Assembly: GCA_905250885.1 (NCBI GenBank)
Contig: CAJNOQ010000232.1
Location: forward strand, 1-61,159
Direction: 5' to 3'
Length of the DNA: 61,159 bases
DNA from: Didymodactylos carnosus
Lineage: Eukaryota; Rotifera; Eurotatoria; Philodinida; Philodinidae
The position numbers and the translations under genes were made by a program. Within the stretch, counting starts at the first letter, position 1; the number at the start of each line of letters is the position of its first letter. The notes under the pieces were generated by a model, which worked only from the letters and a program-made list of their open reading frames with translations, made no database searches and was not told the origin of the DNA. This document shows, in pieces, positions 49,941-61,058 of the stretch.

Positions 49941-52302
49941 TTAAGCATCTTCACAATATTCCCAATATTCGGTATCATAACCTTCATAAACATGATCCAA
50001 CAAAACTTTTCTTCTAATATCACAATATCGATATTTATCTTGTACTTTTTGTTTAATTTCATTTAAATTTGTCATTGTCTGTGAAATATCTCGTTCTAAA
50101 TAACCACTTAATTCTTCTGTAGCATGCTCTAAATCAGCCTGATTTTGTTCGAAAATAATTGAGTGATTATTACGTTTTAAATAGAATGCAAATGGATATG
50201 TATACATTAAAGTTTGACGACATTGTCGTAATACTTCACAAGCATTTTGTAAAAATTGTACTTCAATCCATGACATTTGTTGTTGTAATGCTTCCATACG
50301 TTTTTGTACTGATTCTAATAATTTATCTTCTAAGCGTAAAGATTCATGATGATTATAATAACGCTTATAATAATGTAAATATCGTTGAAGAGCGGCACGT
50401 GAACGTTCTTGTTCATCACGTGCTTTTTTAGCATCATCTTCATTAAAACGATTACAATTATACCATGATGAACCGTGTGGTTCCCATGAACCCAAACATA
50501 CCCAACAAAATTCATATTTACAATTCAAATTTTTACATATCAAATGATTACAACCACCATTTTTTTCTAAAATGATTAACAGTATGCTAGTACAATCTTA
50601 ATTTTTTTTATAAATTTAATTAAATCTGCTCATCAGGAAAACGCTGTTCTCCTCAATAACGTCTTTTTGGACCATATTGCTACTGTGCATTACTTACTTG
50701 AACCGTTGCGCTTAAAATATCTGTAGAAAAATTTATGTAAAGAAAAACGCATAAGTTTTTGTGAAACTTTTCGTTTTTGGACCACATTTTTATCACTACT
50801 TGAACTAAAGCGTTAAAAATATTTGTATATAATTTCTTTATCTTCTGAGAAGAAGTTTCGCCATCTTTAATCCTCTGATGCAAGAGTGAAAAACTTAATA
50901 GTAAAATCTAGTTTCTACTAAACTACTCACCTATTGTTGCATGGCATTTTGGACACTCTTTTGTATTTGCTGCAATCTAAAAACGACAACAACAAAAACA
51001 AACATGAAAAATTCTGTGTTCTTGCGGTGAATGCATTCTCTAGTGATACTTTTCTCTAAAGAGCGAAATAAGCGACATAAACACATTTATTTCCTCGCTA
51101 AATTCTACATTGTCATCAGTTATCTTTTTTCTATGATTTACAGCGTATACATTGAATATAAACTCTATTTAAATTAAAATCAGATCATACCCAATTTGAT
51201 GTTTCACTATCATCACGGCATTTTTTTTGCCATTTTTTCAACCATTTACATTTGATTGGTTCATGCCACTGTTCCGAACATTGAAAACAAAATGATGTAT
51301 GACACGATGTACATGTTACTAATTGTGCGTCACAATATGGAGCTTTAATGGCATTTGTACAATTTTTTCCTGGACACCATCTCATGTTTCGATTACATTC
51401 CACAAAACTATTTGTTATTAAATGTTGGTATTTTCGTCGTACATCTGGATGGTCAATCAAAGTTAGAACTGTTTTATCATCGACTAAAATATCACATTTA
51501 GCCGGACACGAGATCGTTTGTCCAATTCCTTCATGCATTATTTTCGTTGTCAAATAGCATTGCCAACAACTAGTACAAAATATATGTCCACATTCAAGAC
51601 CAGCCATTTCATGTGATAGTTTTTGAGAACAACATATCACACATATTTGTTGGTCTATTTTTAATGGATTTATGATGATAGTTGATGGTGATGCTGATGC
51701 AGTTGTCGTTGAATTTTGTCGACGTGTATGTCGTTGTGAGGGTATATGTGGTTGTTGCTGTTTTTTAAATGGATTAACAATACGTGCTTGACGAAACAGT
51801 TCCTCTTGATGATTTGGATCATAGAATCGTTCCATTAATTTTTCTTTGTCCCAACGAAAATGATGTAATAATAAACGAACAGTTGTGGATGGTAATTTAA
51901 TAACTAAAATCAACACGAAAATGTTTTGTTAAATGTCAAATTTTAAATTGATGAAAACAGCTATGCGACCTGTTTTCTCCGCTCTTACTCTTCTCTTAAA
52001 CTAATAGGACAATTCATACCTTCATTCACTTCTTTAATGCATTCAACCATATATTTACAAATTTCTTCTTGAGTTAAAACAACATATTCAAAATTATCTT
52101 GTTGATGTGTGTCAGCTGGTAACATTGATCGTTCACCTGATAAGTACTGTTTTGGACGTTTTGATGATTGCAATGGATTTTGAGACGATGTTGGAGGTGT
52201 AACAATTGGCGTAGAAGGTTCAAATGATGGATCAATGTAATAGTGATCATCATTGTCGTCGTCGTCTTCGTCCTCTTGATACCGTTCATCATCGCTACTC
52301 AT
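49941..52302 (-). CDS. ARIH1: Ariadne-1 RBR E3 ubiquitin ligase
   Basis: Four exons (52020-52302, 51191-51903, 50931-50976, 49941-50566) give about 555 aa; human ARIH1 has 557. The order is an acidic N-terminus ([16 protein letters not shown]), a UBA-like region, RING1 ([20 protein letters not shown]), the IBR, RING2 split over the 15-codon third exon (ECPKCHATI then [11 protein letters not shown]), and a C-terminal Ariadne helical domain ending EYCEDA. The cysteine in GGCNH corresponds to the catalytic Cys of RING2, which carries ubiquitin as a thioester (family knowledge). ARIH1 works with neddylated cullin-RING ligases and UBE2L3. A His/Thr/Ser/Gln-rich insertion ([17 protein letters not shown]) before RING1 is local to this lineage. 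All expected zinc ligands of RING1 and RING2 appear present. Confidence 0.95.
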
Positions 52303-54517
52303 GTTTCTTTGTTATTTTATTAACAAAAATATTTGTTTCTGTTTTTCATATAAATCGTGTTGTACGTAGGGTTGATATGACGACCAATAACAAACGAAAA
52401 GCGAAAAAAATAGATAGAGATTCGTCGAATTTATAAATAAAACAAACAATGAAGTTTTTTTGTTATGATCTTTTAATTTATAAATATCTAAGTTAGAACA
52501 GATATAAAAAACATAGATCTAAAACAAAAACAAAAGTACACGCATGGATATCGTAGGCAAAAAACTCTTGCGCGAATAAAAATGCATATCATTAAAAAGA
52601 AATATTAACGTTAAACAAAGGTTCAATGCTCTGGATCATTAAGCATGTGATATAGACGAATTTAAATTGGCACTACTTATAACTAGAGGTGTTAGCCACG
52701 CCGCTGAAAAAAAGTTTTGAAATTTCTCGCCGCCGCCGAAAAAAAGTCTTGAAATTTCTCGCCGCCGCCGAAAAGTTTTGAAACTTCTCGCCGCCGCCAT
52801 ACACAGAATTTGTTTTTGAAGTTTTCTGCCGCCGCCGCTGATCTGAAACTTTTTCAAAACTTCTTCGAAGAAAACTTATTGAAAATTATAACTTTTTTTT
52901 CAAATTTTCACGCCGATAAAGTAATCGGCTAACACCTCTACTTGTAACTATATTCTTATCAAGACAGTAACGCTCATTTTTGACTTAGGGAAAAGCTGAA
53001 ACTATTTTTTCCATTAAAAGTGAAAGTAAAACCACGTTAAAAACACGGACCTGTTAGACTGAAAAAGTAGATGACAGAAAATTTTTCTGTCAAATGATAA
53101 AAATGTAAACTCCGTTCTCAAGACTTTAGAACAGAAAGTCAAGGTCATCCGATGCGTATTTTTATAAACCTACTCAAGATAGAGACGAAAATAAATACAT
53201 ATGAGAATAGTAAACAGTTTAAAAGCTTAAAAAAATCGGAAGATCTGACAGTTCTCCATAAACAGTTTAACTCAATTTGGTTATGATACGTGTACAAAAA
53301 ACTGGTAGACATGAAACATTAATCAGATCATAAGAAACTACGATCAAGTGAAATGTCCATAAAAATATGGTTTATAAGTTGAAAAATTCATTTATATGAG
53401 TGAAAAGGAGAGATGATGTTACGTTATACTTTTCTTCAAGAGAAACAGTCATATGATGAAGTTTTAATTAATGATTTCCTCATTATTCTGCTTTAAATTT
53501 GAAAGGGACTTTTTCATTGTTGCTGAGTTTAATAACATAAATTGGCAAAATTGCAAGTAGTTATAATAAAGTAGAAAACAAAGAAGTTAAGTTTTTTCAG
53601 TGCAAAAACTGAACATCGAGACGTTCTCAGATCAATGTTTGTAACGAGAGTATAGTACAGTACATCTTTATACGTATTTTATCGCTGAAAATTGAACGCG
53701 TATTCAATTTTTCATTGTTGCATTTTGTCATTAAAAACACTGTTAGCAATCATGTTCTTTATGCGGTAAGTAACCACAGACAAAAAGAGAAACAACATTA
53801 TACATGGGAGAAAACAGTATTATCCTACTGAGAAAAGTATATCGGAATGAACCATATTATTATGTTTGCAGAAGGACATTTTGTTTGCTTTTCAGATTGA
53901 GAAAAAATTTACTTTATCGTGTACTCATATAGAGCCTATCACCTGATAGTTTTCATGAACAACAATGATAAGCCTCCGTGTGCTTTTAGAACATTAATAC
54001 AGTTCGACAATGGCGCCAGTAATCAATCCTACATCATTTGTTTTCTAGAAAATATATAAAAGATTCAATTGTAATATATATAAGATTCAATTGTATACAG
54101 TTCAATCTCATCTTGTAGAAACTTGATTCAGATGCTCTTCTGTTATAAACAGAATAAAAGAACAGATGCATTTTTCATCTAGCACAAAAAAGAGTGTTCG
54201 TGTTATTATAAATACGGAACACTTAGTATACTGAATAATAACATTTTCCTTGTAAAAAGTGGACTACTATTAAGTGTCCACCATCTGTTGCATATAGAGT
54301 ACTATTATAAAAAAAGACAACGAAATGCAACAATACGCTACTTTCGAAACAATAGTTCTGTGCAACCAACTGTATGGTGTAATTTTTGGCACCTAATACA
54401 GATATTGGCTGTGATGACGACTACCAACGGTATTATTCTAAATATTTTTGTACTAAATCACTGTCACTACAATTTTTTTCTACTATTGTAGTACATATTC
54501 AGTTGTAGCAACCAAAC
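52303..54517. other. 2.2-kb intergenic region with one MITE
   Basis: This contains the ARIH1 upstream side, then the MITE at 52684-52940, then about 1.6 kb of AT-rich sequence with no gene. The 67-codon frame at 54288-54491 is hydrophobic at its end but has no support. A direct repeat of AGATTCAATTGTA occurs at about 54061 and 54084. Confidence 0.5.
52684..52940. mobile_element. 257-bp hAT-type MITE with internal GCCGCC repeats
   Basis: Both ends are TAGAGGTGTTAGCC in inverted orientation, a YARNG-type hAT terminus. The flanking octamers are CTTATAAC (52676-52683) and CTTGTAAC (52941-52948), a target duplication with one substitution. Inside are imperfect tandem units of about 36-40 bp, each combining TCTCGCCGCCGCC with a GAAAAAAAGTTTTGAAATT-like stretch. 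These make a GC-rich island in AT-rich DNA and create a spurious Gly/Arg-rich frame on the minus strand. Confidence 0.88.
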
Positions 54518-55198
54518 ATGAATTTCTTCCAAGTTCCTGCCTTATTTTGGTATTTTTGGGGAACTGTACTTTATCTCATTGCAATGATCGGCTATCTTTT
54601 CATGGATACGATCGATTTTATGTTCATGGTAGATTTTTCAATATCATTTATCTTATATATCGTACTCGCAATGTTCTTCGTTGTTGATGCTCTTATACAT
54701 ATTATGATTCGATACAGCAGTGACGAACACTTTCATTCAAAATATGGAACATTTATCAGTTACAAAACCGTTGCTGCTTTTGCATGCATTGCTGATAATA
54801 TTGCTAGTATTTCGTATATGATTGGAGCAATTTTTTCGGGAAATGAGCGATTACTAGATGAAGTTGTATCCTATTTTAATCTGATTGGTTCGGTTGGTTT
54901 TTTAATGGAAGCGTGTCTTAGTATGTTTGGGTGGTATATTGTTAAACACAATGAACACTCTGGTGAAAATGATAATCTTCATGCTTATGCATATGGTTGT
55001 AGCGTTGTAGGAGCTCTCCTTTACTCGGCAGCTGCTGTATTAAATTTTTTTGTCGAACTAAGAATAGTTCGACTTACACAAATTGGAGGAGACGTTGTGT
55101 ATCTGATAGATTCCATTCTGTTTTGTGCTTGTTGGTATCGATTAAAACAGAAAATAGAGCTGAAAGCACTAGAAGTGGATGAAGAAGACTATCTTTAA
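54518..55198 (+). CDS. Six-helix membrane protein, unknown function
   Basis: A single uninterrupted 226-codon frame. I do not recognise the family. Hydropathy by eye gives six membrane segments at about residues 8-29, 36-64, 80-104, 114-142, 152-175 and 184-206. A short charged loop follows the second (YSSDEHFHSKYG), another lies before the fifth (KHNEHSGENDN), and the tail is acidic (LEVDEEDYL). There is no cleavable signal peptide. It lacks introns, unlike nearly every other gene here, which suggests either a retro-derived or a lineage-specific gene. AATAAAAAG just after the stop is a good polyadenylation signal. Codon use and intact length argue that it is real. Confidence 0.7.
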   Translation: MNFFQVPALFWYFWGTVLYLIAMIGYLFMDTIDFMFMVDFSISFILYIVLAMFFVVDALIHIMIRYSSDEHFHSKYGTFISYKTVAAFACIADNIASISYMIGAIFSGNERLLDEVVSYFNLIGSVGFLMEACLSMFGWYIVKHNEHSGENDNLHAYAYGCSVVGALLYSAAAVLNFFVELRIVRLTQIGGDVVYLIDSILFCACWYRLKQKIELKALEVDEEDYL

Positions 55199-55999
55199 AA
55201 AATAAAAAGATTTTCATCTTATTTTCAGTTTCAACTATTAGTTTGATTTTGTGACACTTGTGTTAATAAACGTGTACTTGTCGTCATTCCTCAGCCTTTT
55301 CTCGTGTTTTCACATACGAAAAACATCAAACACCTCTCCTTTTTCAGTTTTAAGTGGGAAAACTCGACTCAGAAACGGTTTTAAAAATTCAAAGGTCTCA
55401 TTTTGCGCAGAATTCATTCGTCTTTCGATGCCGATTACTTCTGGAAAATTCGATTTTCGAAAAGATTTTTCAAAGACCTGGTTTTCTGAAGAACCATCTG
55501 ATAGCCCTTCAAAGATTCCAAAAGTGGCTCCATCAGATTCCTTGCTGTCTTTTACTTCTAAACCCGAAAGTCCAGCCGTCTCGTGCCAAATCTCTCGTGC
55601 CAAATCTCTTATGCCAATCTCGTACCAAATCTCTCCTCAGATGGGTTTGAATACGATACCCAGAACAAAATCGTCAATTAATTGAGGATAATCGGTAAAA
55701 TCGCCGATTTATTGCCGATTTTGACTACATGGACAGCTTTTGAATTTTTCGAGGTCAATTTACGTACACTATTTTAACTTCAATGGCTGTCGACAGTTTT
55801 ACTAAGCATTCTATCATTTTTTTTTCTTCACATAGTGATGTTTGTTCTGAAAATTTGAGTGAGGTTCGCAACGAAAATATCTATAGACAGTTAATAAAAA
55901 AGTCCTGAAACAGTTATCCAACATAGAAAAACTTTGAACAAATAGCAAAAAGTAATGTATATCTCCGAACAAAATTACCGTTTATATCATAAAACTAGA
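55199..55999. other. Non-coding stretch with a short tandem repeat
   Basis: Bases 55580-55635 hold four imperfect units of TCTCGTGCCAAATC (one shortened). The open frames across 55251-55685 exist on both strands in overlapping fashion and show no domain, so I do not call a gene. Confidence 0.5.
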
Positions 56000-57075
56000 C
56001 TAATATTTAATATAAATTTTAAAATATTTTTCATTACTTATTGGATCATCGTATTGTTTCACTTTCGCAATTTTCATTCGATAGCCAGGCTGTAAAAGTA
56101 CTTCCTGTTCATGAGGATAATACGATAGAGATGTTATGTCACTTCTAGTATTAGTTGGACAAGATCTACCTTTGATTTGAATAATAAACAGTGTATTTCC
56201 ACGCTGTTCAATCATTCGACGATTTTTTGTTGTCGATGTGAAAGTGAACCAGGTAATATGTGTACCAACTAACTGTTTATATTCCTCAATCAGTTCATCC
56301 GTTAAATTTGCACATCGATAGACAGTCAGATTTACCTGATTGTCGTCTCTTGAGCAAAACAAATGCATTTGTAATAGATAACAGTAAGCACCTAATGTAT
56401 CAACTTTACTCATGTCATGACTTCTCATACTCGAATCCACCAATTTGTACAAAAATGAATCAGCTGTGTATAGACGTACAGCGCATTCAAAAATTTCTTT
56501 CTTCGATTTGTCTTTTACTCGTTGTAGTTGATCGATAATTAACTCAGCTTCGAAGTCTTGATTCACTAATCTACCTTCTTCCATAATACCTAGAAAAAGA
56601 ATGTTTTTGATAGTTAGATGAAGAAAGAACTCAACTAAGTTCTTACCTTCAGCAGCTTGTTCAACAATATCGGGTAACTGTAGTTTACGATTTCTCCTAT
56701 TCCATTCTGATATAAATTCAGATATATCACCCTCATAATCACCAAAGAATATTGCTGGATGTGGTTTTTCTATATTACAACAAAATCGTTCATTTCTCAA
56801 TATTGTGTGTTAACATCATCAACTTTCTCCCGTTTTATAGGTCGCTGTTGATTGTTTCTATTAATCTGCACTTTGCGTTTCACATCAATAACAGAGTCAC
56901 CTAATTGGCTGTTCCTTCGTTGTTTATTGTTTTGATATGCATTTTCGATAAAGTCATTTTCAAGATCAGAGTAATCGTTCCAGATTCCTGGAGTCGATTG
57001 GTATGACCAAATGACTTTCTTATTCTTCGTTAACGACGTCGAAGTTCTCGTTCTTGTGCTGCATTGTATACCCAT
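56000..57075 (-). CDS. WWE-domain + ADP-ribosyltransferase (R-S-ExE type), frame broken between modules
   Basis: The upstream frame (57075-56797) encodes a WWE domain at residues 22-85: KVIWSYQSTPGIWNDYSD, then QLGDSVIDVKRKVQINR and QRPIKR, a fold that binds poly- or iso-ADP-ribose (family knowledge). The downstream frame (56800-56000) is an arginine-specific ADP-ribosyltransferase core: VYRCAN supplies the Arg, FTFTSTT the Ser-Thr, and PHEQEVLL the ExE, so the catalytic triad is intact. One intron of about 57 nt (near 56590-56646) has good GT-AG ends and is also in frame without stops. I found no GT-AG pair of suitable phase linking the WWE frame (TGA near 56797) to the ART frame. This means a frameshift, an unusual splice, or two transcripts. 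There is no signal peptide, so it is likely intracellular. Confidence 0.72.
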
Positions 57076-57416
57076 TTCCGAGCTGTTTGTGCTGTATTAA
57101 AACATGAAAATCTAAAATCTTTCTTTATTTCATTAGCTCAAAATCGAATGTTTACTGCCTTTGACCGCCGCGCTTAGTCTTAAAGTTACGTTTTATCTGT
57201 ACTTGTTTTTTCCAAGCCTTCGAATGTTGAAATCAATTTTCTAAACGAACTTTTTTACGCTTGTTTGTGAAAAGAATGGCATCGATGTTATTTACACGTA
57301 TGCCTTTCTTTTTGGTCTTATCTATGTGTTTATGTTTACCTACGCTAGTAAATATACTTGGTACAAGTACAGGATTACTTGATGAGTAGTTGGAAAGTAC
57401 ATGACGAGTTAAGCAT

Positions 57417-57981
57417 TTGGCAAGTACTTCAGCAAGAACTTGTCAAGTGTCGTTACATCAATCATGTCGGTTACTCAATGAAAGTAGTTACGAGTCAATT
57501 GTAGTATACCCACTGGTACAATCACAATCCGCCACGAATCAAAAACAATTTATTGAACAGGGCAGTGTATTCTTCTCAACAATCGCAGCTGAAATATCAC
57601 TCACATTTTCATCATTAATCTATGTGATTGATACCAGTGTGGTCAACGTGCCGATTTACAATGTGAATATAAACAAAAAAACTGTACAGAAAGAAGTACA
57701 TGCAGCTGAATCAACGATCAAACAGCGTTTAAACCTAACAAAATCCGGTGAATACTACTCATTATATGATTTTAATGTGGATGATAAATTGTACCAAACC
57801 CCCACAAATATGTCAGACAGATTTAATTAATTTACAATTCTCGATGCGGAAATCACTGTTGAAACAAGGCTTAGATTATTTAAAACAATTTCTACCAAAT
57901 TCACCAGATCAGAAACAGATTCAATTAGCCATTGCTGAGTTAATAAAATTCAATTTTATTAATTTACCTGAGATAAGTTAA
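57417..57981 (+). pseudogene. Unrecognised ORF pair with a probable frameshift
   Basis: A 137-codon frame (57417-57830, without an ATG at its start) and a second frame (57748-57981) overlap near a CCCCC run at about 57798. Shifting frame at that run joins SLYDFNVDDKLYQ to a Leu/Gln-rich helix-like tail (QGLDYLKQFLPNSPDQKQIQ), and the join reads smoothly. I do not recognise either part. The lack of an ATG and the frameshift suggest a decayed gene or an exon whose splice sites I cannot see. Confidence 0.4.
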
Positions 57982-59577
57982 TGAGGTGTAGTCGAGAAGG
58001 AGAGAGCAAGCATAGACAGTTTTGTCTGATACGAAAAAAGGATGCGTTTACACCGCGAAAACCGAGATCGTTGGTGACAAAAAAACTATAACACTCACAT
58101 TAAGTATCTATCTCCCGGGTCTTCTTCTACAGTGGTGGAAAAAACTATTTATACGATTAGTATTTCTATGCTAACTTTGTAACCATCAGGTCTTTTAGAA
58201 TTTGATAAGTGCCAAAAGAATCCTCTGTTGTTCTACTATACACACAAAAATTTTCAAATGACTTGGCCTTTTACTCTCAGAGATATGATGTAAAGAATAC
58301 AAGGTGTACTCATATTTTTTGGGGAAAAAATTATTCGTACGACTGTTCAAAACTTTTTTTAGCGTACGAGTCGAACAAGTTAAATTCACATTTTCTGAGA
58401 GAAGAGAAAGCAGACTATTTTTTGGTAAAAATAGTTTTTCATAAGCCTGGGCCGGCAATGTCGGCTTTAAGATGACTACTATATACTTTTTATGACCACG
58501 CTTTTCTCACAAAATGGAAAGGTGAAAATTTTTGTCTAACATACCATTCGAAAGAGCGTCGAAAATTGAACAAGACAGACGACAAATGCAAACTTTTCGG
58601 ATAAATTTCAACCATTTTTTCGATCATTAACATTTTCACCCATCTTACGTTACAAGTGATTCCACTTTTTTACATTTAGTATATAATATTTTTGGAAATT
58701 AAAGTTATATTTTGAATCAGCGACGAAAACTGAGTCGAACTAAATACATTTTGCTAGTAGTCCAACAAATTCGTTTTCGTTGATAATCAATCATTGTCAA
58801 TGAAGTTATCACATGCAACCAATAGTTTCTTTTGTCTGAGAGGTTACAAAATGCATTTAGTTCAACTCAGTTTTCGTCGCTGATTCAGAATATAACTTTA
58901 TTTTTCAAAAATATTTGTTTCATGTTGTTTGATTGTGACGATTTATATAGATAGATAGAAAAGAAGATAAATAAAATAAATAAACAAGAAAATGGAAATA
59001 TAATATAGAAAAAAAAGGTGAAGAAGAGGAAGAAAAACGTTCTGAGACAAGAAGTGGATCTCTTTTCGAATAAAAAGCCGTATTAAAATGCATAGTAGAG
59101 AAGATTTAAAAGATTCTCAAATTTTGATGGAAATCAGAGAATATAAACAAAATGTCAGAAGAAGAACCGCTTTGTTTTATATGTTTGTAAAGTAAGTTAA
59201 AACTTGATACAGCAGACTGCTGAAGGAGAACTTTCTCAAAACACATTCTAGTCGACAAAAACATGTATTCAGCTGTTTTTTTTGGTAGAAATGCGGAAAG
59301 TTGTATGCAAAGTGAAGAGAGTATTTTCATCAAGATTTTACGAGATAGCTTTTGTAGTGCGGCAATGTGAGTTTTTGTACAAAATAAAACGCACAACCAT
59401 AAAGGGGTCACGAATCGAGAATAGACCTGGCGACCGACTCGGAGCTGAATCTATCGCTTCAGACGGGAGAGGTTCTTGTAGGAAACTTTGAAGGAAATGT
59501 GAGATATTTTGTGCGATGATCGGCAATATGAAGGATTGAATATGATATAACAGAGACTGATAATTCATGTTCTTTTA
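57982..59577. other. 1.6-kb region without a gene
   Basis: It contains the foldback at 58685-58915. Short open frames on both strands (58195-58475, 59106-59491) overlap each other and show no domain. The remainder is AT-rich. Confidence 0.5.
58685..58915. mobile_element. 231-bp foldback (MITE-like)
   Basis: Bases 58685-58753 are inverted at 58847-58915 over about 69 bp; the best block is AATCAGCGACGAAAACTGAG with its inverse CTCAGTTTTCGTCGCTGATT. The loop is about 93 nt. No target duplication is evident. Confidence 0.82.
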
Positions 59578-60789
59578 TTAAATATCAAGAATACGTTGAC
59601 TAAGTATTTGTTGTCGAATTTGTTCAATTGTACGTTTCGGTATAATTTCTTCTTGCGCTTGCTCAACTTCCACCAATTTTTCATTTGGTACGACAACGAG
59701 TTTTCGTACTTTTTCAATCTTCTGACGTGACAGAACAGTAATTTCTTCCATTTTTGGTTTATCCCATGATTGAACTATACTGCCATCCCACGAGAAATCA
59801 GCTTCTACTGTCACGCTATTACGATCGTTCGAGTCGATCTTTGCTTCGATAGAATCGAGAAGATGAATATCATCAGGGGATTTAGTGAGAGAGACACTAA
59901 GAGCTCGATCGTTAAAGGTTACTTGTCCGATCTGTGTTTCACAAACTCTTTCGCAGAAAGCTTTATGATCAAGACCGTTACTCGGTATTCTGGCCAGTAG
60001 AGAAGCAATATTTCCTAAAGTATTATTCGGGAAATGCATGTCCTTTAAAATGAACTGTTCATCGATCTGGATACAATTTTGTTTTCATTTCACCTGGTAT
60101 TTCCTTTTTAATTGGTTCATCGTATTGTACAGTAATATGATCTCCACTTCATGTGTTTCCGAACAATTTTGTAATTCTTTTTTAGCATCATGCTTTACAA
60201 TTAACTTATTTTCCTTTGCTTCATACAAAATAAGTGCTTGATCATTGATTTCCTTTTCAATTTGTTTTAAACTATTTTGGACATTAAATCCATTGTATTG
60301 TGATATAGCAGCAAGTAATTTTTGTTCTTGATTTGAAAATGGTGTTATATTTGACCATTCAATAAATTTCATATTCCAGTTCGAGTGTTCATTCAATGTA
60401 AGAATATTTGTTCGAATACTTTCCATCTTTTCTTTCTTAGAATTTGGTTGCAGTTCACCACCTTTTGTTAATAAAAAAAGTGAATTTTGTTTAACATTTT
60501 GCACATTCAAATATTGTCCAAGAAAATCAGCGAATTTCTCATAAAAATCCGTTCTTGCATCCATCATACTAATAACAAATATTATGCATTTCACATGTAA
60601 TTTATTGAATATACAAGGTTTTAATGGTTCACGTGGGAAACAGAATTCGTCAAAAATAACTTCAATCCATAGTGTGTTGATTGTAGAACTTTTACCAGCG
60701 CCACTGACGCCAAAAAATATGCAGACTTCATCATTGCTTGCAGATGCCATCTGAAAGATACTAACACAACCTTTGTGTCGTGCCATCAT
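59578..60789 (-). CDS. AIG1/GIMAP-like P-loop protein with degenerate G domain
   Basis: Two exons, 60094-60789 and 59578-60054, joined by a 39-nt intron (GTGAAATG...GAACAG) that keeps frame, give about 390 aa. The P-loop GVSGAGKSSTINTL near residue 28 is intact and typical of AIG1/septin-like GTPases. FLLTKGGEL occupies the G4 position (TKxD-like). Between them the G3 DTPG motif is missing: the sequence goes straight from TLWIEVIFDEF to NKLHVKCIIFVISMMDAR, so the switch regions are shortened or lost. The C-terminal half is Lys/Glu/Gln-rich and helical (KIEKVRKLVVVPNEKLVEVE). It may be a diverged, possibly non-hydrolysing member, or an exon may be missing. The start ATG at 60789 is uncertain; later Met codons exist. 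Confidence 0.65.
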
Positions 60790-61058
60790 CGATTAATTTT
60801 GGATATTATTTCTATCGGCATAGGATCTACGGCTCTGGCAACATTCATCAGTAATACCGTTCGGCTTTCTTCTCTCCGTCGTCAGGTGGATACTGTTAAG
60901 TCCCTTTTAGAGGACATCGCTCCGGTTGGGAACATCACTACTGCCCATATCGCTTTTCTCCAAGCCGAAACGCTTTAGGATCGGCACTGCAAGCAAGTCA
61001 GGAAGCTCTTAACCGCACTATCCAAATAATCACCCAGGTCGCAGGAAATGAGACATAA
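60775..61058 (+). other. Short ORF fragment, frame-shifted, unrecognised
   Basis: A 67-codon frame (60775-60978) has a hydrophobic stretch (IISIGIGSTALATFISN) followed by a heptad-like helix. After its stop, a second frame continues in the same style (ALQASQEALNRTIQIITQ) to 61058. Together they look like the remnant of a membrane-anchored helical protein broken by a frameshift, possibly from a mobile element. It overlaps the 5' end of the minus-strand P-loop gene. I cannot name it. Confidence 0.3.

Noticed and set aside
50159..50431. Plus-strand 90-codon frame within ARIH1
   Set aside because: Antisense shadow of the Ariadne domain exon; Val/His-rich translation is an artefact of codon bias.
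52639..52857. Gly/Arg-rich minus-strand protein
   Set aside because: Arises from GCCGCC tandem units of the MITE at 52684-52940.
55251..55685. 144-codon frame after the membrane-protein gene
   Set aside because: Overlapping frames of similar length exist on both strands and it ends in a simple tandem repeat; no domain is visible.
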